A stretch of 64,000 nt of DNA from Muscardinus avellanarius (Eukaryota > Chordata > Mammalia > Rodentia > Gliridae). The notes beneath the pieces are model-generated. The model did no database searches. It was given only the letters and a program-made list of their open reading frames with translations, and was not told the DNA's origin. Shown here piece after piece: positions 55,060-64,000 of this stretch. The stretch lies in assembly GCA_963383645.1 (NCBI GenBank), contig OY726563.1, forward strand, positions 41,372,331 through 41,436,330, read 5' to 3'. The position numbers were made by a program, and so were the translations under genes. Within the stretch, counting starts at the first letter, position 1. Every line of letters begins with the position of its first letter.

Positions 55060-56058
55060 GGCCGGGCGTGGTGGCGCACGCTTGTAATCCCCGCGCTTGG
55101 GAGGCAGAGACAGGAGGATCGCGCAGGTTCGAAGCCAGCCGCCTGCGCTGGCTTAGGAGACCCTGTTTCCAAATTAAAAAAAAATGTAAAAATAGGTCTG
55201 GGAGTGTAGCCCGGAGGTATAAGGGCTTCCAGGAACCCCAGTACCACCAAAAAAAAAAAAAAAAAGAGACAGATGTGTTGGCACAGGCCTGTAATCCCAA
55301 TACTTGGGAAGCTGAGACAGGAGGATCGCAGGTTCCAGGACAGCCTCAGCAACTTAGTGAGACCCTGTTTCAAAATAAAAAAAATAACTGTGTGTGGTGG
55401 TACATGCCTGTATTATCAGTACTTGGGAAGCTGAGATAGAAGTACCACAGGTGTGCTGTCAGCCTCAGCAACTTAGGGCCTCTGCAATTTAGTGAGACCT
55501 TGTTTCAAAATAAAAATAACATAAAATAGGGCTGGGGGTGTAGCTCCAAGGTAGATTGTCCCTGGGCTCAATCAATCCCTAGTAAATACTAAAAAAATAA
55601 TAATAGGATTGGGGTTGTAGCTCAGAGACATAATGCCCCTGGGCTCTATCCCCACCAACCCCCCCCCACCCCCCACCCCACAGGAGTTGAGTTTCTAGAG
55701 AGTTCTGGGATGGACTATGGTTATTAGTTGCATAACAAGGTGAAAGTGCTTCTTGCCTATGAACTCTATATTTAAAATGGTTGTGATTTTCTCAAACACA
55801 TATTTAGCCTTTGTCATTGTTTCTTAGTATAAAACTCCCGAAATCCTTGGGATTTTCAAAATAACCTCAGCTAGGTATAGTGGCTGATGTCTGTAATTCC
55901 AGTACTTAGGAGGCTGAGACAGGTGGATCACAGACTTAAAGCCAGCCTCAGCAACTTAGTGAGAACCTCAACTACTCAGCGAGACCCTGTTTCCAAATAA
56001 AATAGGGCTCGGGGTAGGCGTAGCTCAGAGGTAGACTGTCTCTGGGTTCCATTCCCAG

Positions 56059-56112
<54 letters not shown>

Positions 56113-56259
56113 CAACCAACACCAACAAAAACATACCTAATCTTCGGATTAAGCCAGGTATTGTGTGTGGCACATACCATGTAATCCCAGAATTTGGGAG
56201 GCAGGAGGATCAAAGATTCAAGGACAGCCTCAGCAATTTAGCAAGACCCTCAGCAATTT

Positions 56260-56303
<44 letters not shown>

Positions 56304-57522
56304 TCCTTTTTCTTTCTCTTTCCTTTCTTTCTCTCTTTCTTTCATGCTGGGATTGTACCAGGGACATTCTATTTCCAAGCTACACCTCTAGTTCTATTTT
56401 GTTTATTTATTTGGAAACAAGGTCTCACTAAGTGCAGAGGGCCTCACTAAATTGCTGAGGCTGGCTTCAAATCTGTGATCATTCTGTCTCAGCCTCTCAA
56501 ATACTGGGATTACAGGTTTGTGCCACCAAGCCAAATTTATGTTATACTTTTTTTGTTTGTTTGTTTTTTGCAGGTCTGGGGATGGAACCCAGAAGCATTT
56601 GACCTCCGAGCTACACCCCCTGCACAATTTTGTATTCTTTATTTTGAAACAGGGACTCACTGAATTGCAGAGGGCCTAAGTAGCTGAGGCTGTCCGCAAA
56701 CTGCGATCCTCTGTCTCAGCCTCCCAAATGCTGGGATTACAAGTGTGCACCACCACGCCTGCTATGTTATACTTTGAAACAGGGTCTTTCTAGCTTGCTG
56801 TGAGCCTCGCTAAGTAGCTGAGGCTGTCCACCAACCTGTGATCCTCTGTCTTTGCCTCCCGAGTACTGAAATTACAGGCATGTGCCACCATTCCAGGCTG
56901 AGACCTTGTTTAAAACAAAACAAAACAAAACACAGCCGGGTGTGGTGGTGCATGCTTGTAATCCCAGTACCTGGGAGGCAGAGGCAGGAGGAACACAGGT
57001 TGGTTGCCAGCCTCAGCTATCTGATGAGGCTCTCAGCAACTTAGTGAGACCCTGTTTCAAAATAAAGAATAAAGCCGGGCGTGGTAGCACACGCTTGTAA
57101 TCCCCGCGCTTGGGAGGCTGAGGCAGGAGGATCGCACAGCTTCGAAGCCAGCCTCAGCTACTTAGTGAGGCTCTCAGCAACTTAGTGAGACCCTGTTTCC
57201 AAATAAAGTATAAAATAGGTGTGGGGGGATAGCCCGGAGGTAGAAAAGCCCCTGAGTTCCACCCCCAGTACCACCAAAAAAAAAAAAAAAAACAGAAAAA
57301 ATAAATAAAGAAAGAATAAAAAATAAGCCAGGCGTGGTGGCGCACCCTTGTAATCCCTGCACCTGGGAGGCCGAGACAGGAGGATCGCATAGGTTCGAAG
57401 CCAGCCTCAGCTACTTAGTGAGGCTTTCAGCAATTTAGTGAGACCCTGTTTCCAAATAAAATAGGAAATAGATCTGGGAGTATAGCCTGGAGGTAGAAAG
57501 CCCCTGGATTCCTCTCCCAGTA

Positions 57523-57562
<40 letters not shown>

Positions 57563-57625
57563 TAAAAAATGGGGCTGGAGGTATAGCTCAGAGATAGAAG
57601 CCACTGGGTTAAATTCCCAGTATCA

Positions 57626-57667
<42 letters not shown>

Positions 57668-57770
57668 TCTGATTATAAATGAACAGGGCGGGGTGGCAAC
57701 TCAGTAGTAGAATGCTTGATTAGCATGTGAGAGGTCCTGGATTCAATCCCAGCATTGCAAAAACAAACAA
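55060..57770. mobile_element. SINE cluster with L1 3' fragment and microsatellites
   Basis: Sense SINEs at 55060-55590, 55865-56060 and 56935-57600; antisense SINEs at 56345-56520 and 56555-56905. An L1M-like 3' UTR piece lies at about 55690-55860. Microsatellites: (CA)n 56064-56111, (CTTT)n about 56258-56345, (CA)n about 57526-57560 and (AAT)n about 57627-57663. A lone ID element lies at about 57687-57760. Confidence 0.82.
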
Positions 57771-57784
57771 ACCAACAAACAAAC

Positions 57785-57950
57785 CAAAGATTTGAATAGT
57801 CACTTCTCCTAAGAGGACATACAAATGACCAACAGGTATATGAAAAGGCGTTCAACAACATTAATCATCAGGAAGAGGCAAATAAAGAAAAAAACACAAT
57901 GAACTAGCCCCTCACATCCATCAGGGCAGCGGGTATCAAAACACAGAGAC
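57785..57950 (+). mobile_element. L1 LINE fragment (end of ORF2 region)
   Basis: GAGGACATACAAATGACCAA, then TATATGAAAAGGCGTTCAAC, then ATTAATCATCAGGAAGAGGC are hallmarks of the 3' part of L1 ORF2. It is a non-coding remnant. Confidence 0.85.
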
Positions 57951-58189
57951 AACCAGTTGCGGTGGCACGTGGCTGGAATCCCCACACTTGGGAGGCACAG
58001 ATTGGCAGTTTGCAGGCCAGTGTCTGGAAATTTAGGGTGACACTGTTTCGAAAATTAAAAAGGCCAGGGTGTAGTTCAGTGGTAGAGGGCTGCTGGGTTC
58101 AATTCCCAGTACCATAAAAAAAAAAGATGGGTCCGGGGTGTAACTCAGAGTAGAAGGCCCCACAGTTCTTTTCCCAACACTGCAAGAAA

Positions 58190-58380
58190 TACGTAAATTT
58201 TAGACTTCTGGAGTGCCTTGGAGATGGTATTATTGCTTGTATCACAACCTGAAAATTTTTAATCTCTCTGAACTCTATAATTAAAAATGGTTGCAATTTT
58301 CTGAAATACCTTTTTCGTCTTTCTCCATTTCCTGCTATACAACTCCTAAAATCCTTGGAATTTTCAAAATGGTATCTTTT
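58190..58380 (+). mobile_element. L1M-like 3' UTR fragment
   Basis: TCTGAACTCTATAATTAAAA followed by ATGGTTGCAATTTTC is shared, with differences, by the piece at 55690-55860. Both resemble the 3' UTR end of old L1 elements. Confidence 0.6.
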
Positions 58381-58384
58381 TGAA

Positions 58385-59125
58385 TGCTAATGATTGACTG
58401 CTGGCTGACCACCCCTAAGTAGCTTCAGGGTGGGGGGCTGGACTCAGGAAACATCAAGGCAGGATTAGAGGGCTGAGACCTTCAGCCCCACCCCCAACCT
58501 CTGGGGAGGGTTGAGGAGCTAAAGCTTAAAGTGATCATCAGTGGCCAACGATTTAACGAACCATGCTCACATAAGAAGCCTCTTCAAAAATCTCAACTGT
58601 GATTTTCATAAAAGGCAAAAAAAAAAAAAAATCTCAACGGTGAGCTGTGGCGACCCATGTTTATAATCCGTCTTTGGGAGGCTGAGACTGGAAGATCACA
58701 GGTTTGCTGCCAGCCTCAGCTACTTAGGCCACCTGCAATTTAGTAAGGACCCTGTTTCCAAATAAAAAAGAATAAAATAGGTCTGGGTATAGCTCAGCTC
58801 AGAGGTAGAATGTCCCTGGATACCAACCCCAGTACCACCAAAAAAACCCAAAACAAAACAAAAAAAAAACCTCAAACTGTTTTGAATTGGTGGTTTAAAA
58901 AAATGAAAAATTTCAATTGTGTTCTGAAGCCTCCTGGAGAGTGGAGCATGAAAGCCTAGAAGGGGCACCTGGCCCCTCCTGCCTTGACCTAGCCATCTCT
59001 TATCTGATGTTAATTAGTATCCTTGGTAATATCCTTTATAATGGGTAAACTTAAGCGAAGTGTTTCCCCCTCTTCAGGAGCCCACTGTAGCCCTCAAATT
59101 GAGCCTGAGGAGTTTGCCCCAGGCC
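58385..59125 (+). mobile_element. ERVL-type (MLT2-like) solo LTR split by a SINE
   Basis: Motifs in order: GTGGCCAACGATTTAACG-like core near 58541, CATAAGAAGCCTCTTCAAAA, then after a SINE at about 58640-58855, ATCCTTTATAATGGGTAAAC and GTGTTTCCCC. This resembles ancient MLT2 LTRs from memory. No viral coding sequence is present. Confidence 0.5.
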
Positions 59126-59129
59126 TGTA

Positions 59130-62096
59130 ACCCAGTACTTGGGAGACTGAGAAGAGTGGATCCTAGGTTTGAGACCAGCCTCATCAATTCAGCAACCTAG
59201 GGAGATCTTGTTTCAAGACAAAAAATAAAAACAAGCGCTGGAGTTAGGATGCCCTGGGGTTCAATCCCTGGTACCACAAAAGGAAAGAAAAAAAGGGCTG
59301 GCGGATTCCACCCCCCTACCCTACACTCACTGTTTTTCAATTGTGGCTCTGGTTTCAATTCTTTGAGGTATTTACTGTTGGAACTCAGAAAATCCAATAT
59401 CCTCCATCCCTTATAGTTGTTCGCAAATTCACTGTTAAGAATACAGGAGAAAACTGGGTGTGGTGGCTCCTGTAATCCCAGTTAGTTTATCAAAGGATGA
59501 GACGAAAAGTATCACAGGTTCCAGGCCAGCCTCAGCAACTTATTTATTTATTTATTTATTTTTGGTGGTACTGGGGTTTCTGGAAGCCCTTCTACCTCCG
59601 GGCTACACTCCCAGACCTATTTTATATTTTTATTTGGAAACAGAGTCTCTTAAACCAGGGAGGATGGCTTTGAACCTGCCTGATCATCCTGTCTCTGCCT
59701 CCACAAGAGCGGGGATTACAAGCGTGTGCTACCACACCCAGCACCTTCAGCAATTTATTGAGACCCTATTTCCAAATAAAAATTTAAAAGCCCGGCGTGG
59801 TGGCACATGCTTGTAATCCCAGTACTTGGGAGGCTGAGACAGGAGGTTCAAGGACAGACTCAGGAAGTACTGAGACTGTCATCAACCTAGTGAGAATAAA
59901 AATAAAAAATAGGACTGGGGGTGTAGGTTGGAGGTAGAATGCCCCTGGGTTCAATCCTCAGTACCACAAAATAATAAGCTAAACTAAACTAAAAAGAGCT
60001 GGGGTGGAACTCAGAGGTAAAATGCCCCTGGGTTAAATCCCTAGTAAACACACACACACGCACACGCGTGTGCATGCACACATACACATACTATAAGAGA
60101 AACTGATTTTATTTCCTATATTCTCGGGATGGTTTATTTATTATTATTTTTGTGGTATTGGGGATTGCACCCAGGTGCATTCTACCTCTGAGCTACATCT
60201 CCAGCCCTATCTTTTATTTACTTATTTCTGCAGGTCTGAGGATGGAACCCAGGGGCATTCAACCTCTGATCTATACCCCCTGACATATTTTTAATTTTTT
60301 TTTTGGTGGTACTGGGGATGGAACCCAGGGGCCTTTTACCTCCGGGTTACACTCCCAGACCTATTTTATATTTTATTTGGAAACAGGGTCTCTTAAACCA
60401 GCTGAGGCTGGCTTTGAACCTGTGCGATCCTCCTGTCTCAGCCTCCCAAGCACGGGGATTACAAGTGTGCGCCACCACGCCCGGTTTATTCTTTAATTTT
60501 GAAACAGGGTCTCACTAAGTTGCAGAGGACCTCACTAAGTCGCTTAGGCTGTCTGTAAACCGTGATCCTCCGGTCTCAGCCTCCCCAAAGCTGGGATTAC
60601 AAGCCTAAACCACCACGCCCGGCTTCTTTTATTCTTTATTTTGAAACAGGGTCTCACTAAATTGCAGAGGGCCTAAGTAGCTGAGGCTGACTGCAAACCT
60701 CAATCCTCCGGCCTCAGCCTTCCAAGTACTGGGATCACAAGCATGCGTCATCACACCTGGCTCAGGATGGTTTAAATGGTAAATTTATATTATGTAAGAT
60801 TTTGTTTTTTTGGTGCTAGGGAATTGAATCCAAGGTGCATTCTACCTACAAGCTACACCCCAGCCTAATTTTATTTTCAAACAAAGTCTCAATAGGTTGA
60901 TGAGAACATCACTACTCACTGAGCCTGTCCTTGAACCTGCCATCCTCCTGTCTCAGCCTCCCAAGTACTTGGATTACAAGTGTGTGCCACCAAGCGCAGC
61001 AACTATTTTATTTTTTATTTGGAAACAGGGTCTCACTAACTTGCTGAGGGATCTTACTAAGTGGCTGAGGCTGGCTGTGAACCTTCAATCCCCGTCTCAG
61101 CCTCCCAAGTACTGGGATTACAGGCACGAGCGACCACCATACCTGTTTGGTTTTTTTTTTCCTTTTTTTTTTGTGGCATCGGGGATAGTAACCAGGGACA
61201 TTCTACCTCCAAGGTATATCCCACACTCCGTTTTTTATACTATATATTTATTTAGCAGTACTTGGGATGAAATCCAGGGGCATTCAACCTCTGAGGTACA
61301 ACCCCAGCCTGATTTTTTTTTAATTCTTTTTTTTGTGGTACTGGGGTTCCTGGAAGCCCTTCTACCTCCGGGCTACACTCCCAGACCTATTTTATACTTT
61401 TTATTTGGAAACAGGGTCTCTTAAGCCAGTGCAGCTGGCTTCGAACCAGCGCGATCCTCCTGTCTCAGTCTCCCAAGGGGGGGATTACGAGCATGCGCCA
61501 CCACGCCCGGCTTTTATTCTTTATTTTGAAACACAGTCTCACCAAGTTGCAGAGGGCCTAAGTAGCTAAGGCTGTCTATGAGCCCAGATCCTCCTGTCTC
61601 AGCCTCCTAAGTACTGAGATTACAGGCATGCACCACCAAGCCCGGTTTACACCTGGTTTTATATTTTACAACAATTTTAATGAGTAATTAAAAAAAGACA
61701 AGGCCGGGTGTTACATGCCTGTGACCCCAAGTGAGGTGAGAGATTGCAAGTTCCAGGCCAGCCTGGTCAAATTAGCCATACCCTATCTCAAAAAGTAAGA
61801 AGGGTTAACCGGGCGTGGTGGCACACATTTGTAATCCCAGCATTTGGGAGGCTGAGAGTGGAGGATCGTGGTTCGCGGACAGCCTCAGCTACTTAGTGAG
61901 GCTCTCAGAAATTTAGTGAGACCCTGTTTCCAAATAAATTATAAAAAATAGGGCTGGGGTGTAGTCCGGAGATAGAAAGCCTGTTTTCCACCTCCTAGTA
62001 CCACACACACACATACACACACAAAGACTAAAAAAAAAAGGTTTGGGGTGTAGCTCATAGGTACAATGCTTTTGGGATCCATCCTCAGTACCACAA

Positions 62097-62127
<31 letters not shown>

Positions 62128-62130
62128 ATA
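59130..62130. mobile_element. SINE arrays, mostly antisense
   Basis: A sense SINE fragment at 59100-59280, an antisense short-linker SINE at about 59560-59745, sense SINEs at 59785-60045, a continuous antisense block at about 60130-61660 and sense SINEs at 61800-62095 with (AAAT)n at about 62096-62130. (CA)n-like sequence lies at 60047-60090. No gene was seen. Confidence 0.85.
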
Positions 62131-62800
62131 GCTGGGGTGTAAAATGAAATTACTAAGGAAATTAGTTTAGGTGGATATGGATCCCAAGGAAATTCAAATT
62201 TCATTTTGTAGAAGGAAAATACAACATGCTCATTATTCCACTGAAATTAAAATCCTCTTAAGTTTTATCCTTTGTATTTTGAATTTACCTTCCTAAATCC
62301 AATTATTTTTTTCTTTCTAAAGTTCCCTACCAAAATTCCCAAGCCTAATCTTAATAATGATTATCTTTCTAATTATCTAAGGTTTCTTCTGGCCTTGGAG
62401 AAATTCCACTCTGCATTATAAAGCTGAGTCTTTGGAGGAGGTGTTTTTTGTTGTTGTTTTTTAGCAATGCTGGGGATGGTAGCCAGGGCCTTTCACATGC
62501 TAAGCAGAAGCTCCTCCTCTGAGCCAAACCCCCAGCCCTGGTGAGGCGCTCAATAGAGTGACTTTGAAAGAATGTCAGTCCTAAGTTCCTGTAGGAATTC
62601 AGAGTAAAGAACATTGTGTAAATTCCCAGGATTGTTGCCAATGCCATCTCCATTAACGAGTGTCCATGAAATCACTGCCTTAATAATGAGGCGTAGAAAC
62701 TGTTATGGCCTGTAAAAACTATCAAATGGCACCCATATTCAAAATGGAAAATGCGTTGTACATGAGATCTCTAAAACTCTAACCCTATAAATAAGGGTTA
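62131..62800. other. Repeat-poor AT-rich block
   Basis: One antisense ID element lies at about 62455-62545. The rest has no feature I can identify. Confidence 0.6.
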
Positions 62801-63812
62801 TTTATTTATTTTTTTTTTTTGCAGTACTGGGATTGAACCCAGGGCATTCTACCTCCAAGCTACACCCCCAGACCTATTTTTTATTCTTTTTTTTTTTTTT
62901 ACAGGTCTGGGGATGGAACCCAGGGGCATTTGACCTCCAAACTACACCCCCTGCCCTATTTTTTATTCTTTATTTTGAAACAGGGTCTCACTGAGTTGCA
63001 AAGAGCCTAAGTAGCTGAGGCTGGCTGCGAACTGAGATCCTCTTGTCTCAGCCTCCCGAATGCTGGGATTACAAGCGTGAGCCCGGCTCTATTTTTTAAT
63101 TCTTTATTTTGAAACAGGGTCTTATTAAATTGCAGAGGGCCTCATTAAGTAGCTGAGGCTGTCCGCGAAAGGCGATCCTCCAGTCTCAGCCTCCTGAATG
63201 CTGGAACAAGCTTGCGCCACCATGCCAGGCTTTATTTTTTATTCTTTATTTTGAAAGTCTCACTATGTTGCAGAGGGCCTCACTAAGTAGCTGAGGCTGT
63301 ACACGAAGTGTGATCCTCCTGTTTCAGTCTCCCAAATCCTGGGATTATGGGCTTGTAACACACTGGCTAATAAGGGTATTTTTTGATGCTGGGGACAGAA
63401 AGGATTTGCACCCATTATGCATGTGCTCTACCATTGAACTACATCCCCAGCCTAAATGAGGATTTAAATCCCAGTTTTGAACCAGGCGTGATGGCGCAGT
63501 TTTGTAATCCCAGCATTCAGGAGGCTGAGACCAGAGGATCAGGGTTCCTTGCCAGCCTCAGCTACTTAGTGAGGCCCTCTGCAGCTTAGTGAGACCCTGT
63601 TTCAAAATAAAGAATAGAGCCGGGCGTGGTGGTGCACGCTTGTAATTGTAATCCCCGCCTTTCAGAGGCTGAGACAGGAGGATCACATGGGTTTGAAGCC
63701 AGCCTCAGCTACTTAGTGAGGCTTTCAGCAACTTAGTGAGACCCTGTTTCCAAAAAAAAATATATAACCCGGAGGTAGGAAGCCTCTGGGTTCCACCCCC
63801 AGTACCACCAAA

Positions 63813-63880
<68 letters not shown>

Positions 63881-64000
63881 AAAAATAGGGATGGTGGTGT
63901 AACCTGAAGGTAGAATGCCCCTGGGTTCAACCCCCAGTACTAAAACAGGCAGACAAAATACAAAAAACAAGAAAAAAAAGAAAAGAAAAATAAAGAAAAC
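62800..64000. mobile_element. SINE cluster at the window end
   Basis: Antisense SINEs at about 62810-63345, an antisense ID half at about 63385-63450, then sense SINEs at 63480-63945 with a (GAAA)n tail at about 63814-63882. The final 50 bp are A-rich. Confidence 0.85.

Overview
This is a mammalian nuclear window with genes broken into introns, CpG-rich promoters and dense short interspersed repeats. The dominant repeat is a composite SINE: a 7SL-derived B1-like left half (TGTAATCCC and GGTTCGAAGCC motifs), an A-rich linker with AATAAA, and an ID-type tRNA-derived right half (TAGCTCGGAGGTAG, then GGGTTCCATCCCC). From memory this B1/ID dimer (called B1-dID or MEN) is typical of squirrels and dormice, so a sciurid rodent is most likely. 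The gene order HDAC6 - ERAS - PCSK1N matches the mammalian X chromosome block that is Xp11.23 in humans; the position on X is inferred.

Layout. 1-2020 is intergenic DNA upstream of HDAC6. 2021-2470 is the HDAC6 CpG promoter with a non-coding first exon. HDAC6 (+) has 28 coding exons between 3071 and 36602, and every splice junction could be read and kept in frame, giving a predicted protein of 1410 residues. ERAS (+) has a CpG promoter and probable non-coding first exon near 38.3-38.4 kb and one coding exon at 41205-41888. PCSK1N (-) has three coding exons between 46960 and 42787 and converges tail to tail on ERAS. From about 47.5 kb to the end I see no gene: the DNA is SINEs, older L1 and LTR remnants and microsatellites.

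The most notable signals are: (1) a strongly expanded, nearly homogeneous 42-nt tandem repeat in HDAC6 exon 25, coding about 19 copies of the Ser-Glu tetradecapeptide (SE14) and making the protein about 195 residues longer than human HDAC6; (2) a 110-bp copy (109 identical) of the ERAS 3' UTR end, polyadenylation signal included, inside intron 2 of PCSK1N exactly 1070 bp away; (3) two tandem RFX-type X-box palindromes about 245-280 bp upstream of the PCSK1N start codon; (4) a 12.5 kb intron splitting HDAC6 catalytic domain 1 and filled with SINEs in orientation blocks, including nested insertions with intact target-site duplications and inverted pairs that could fold into long RNA hairpins.

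The three genes are neighbours rather than a pathway: a cytoplasmic tubulin deacetylase and ubiquitin-binding protein, an embryonic constitutively active Ras, and the precursor proSAAS that inhibits prohormone convertase 1. No new multi-gene system was found.
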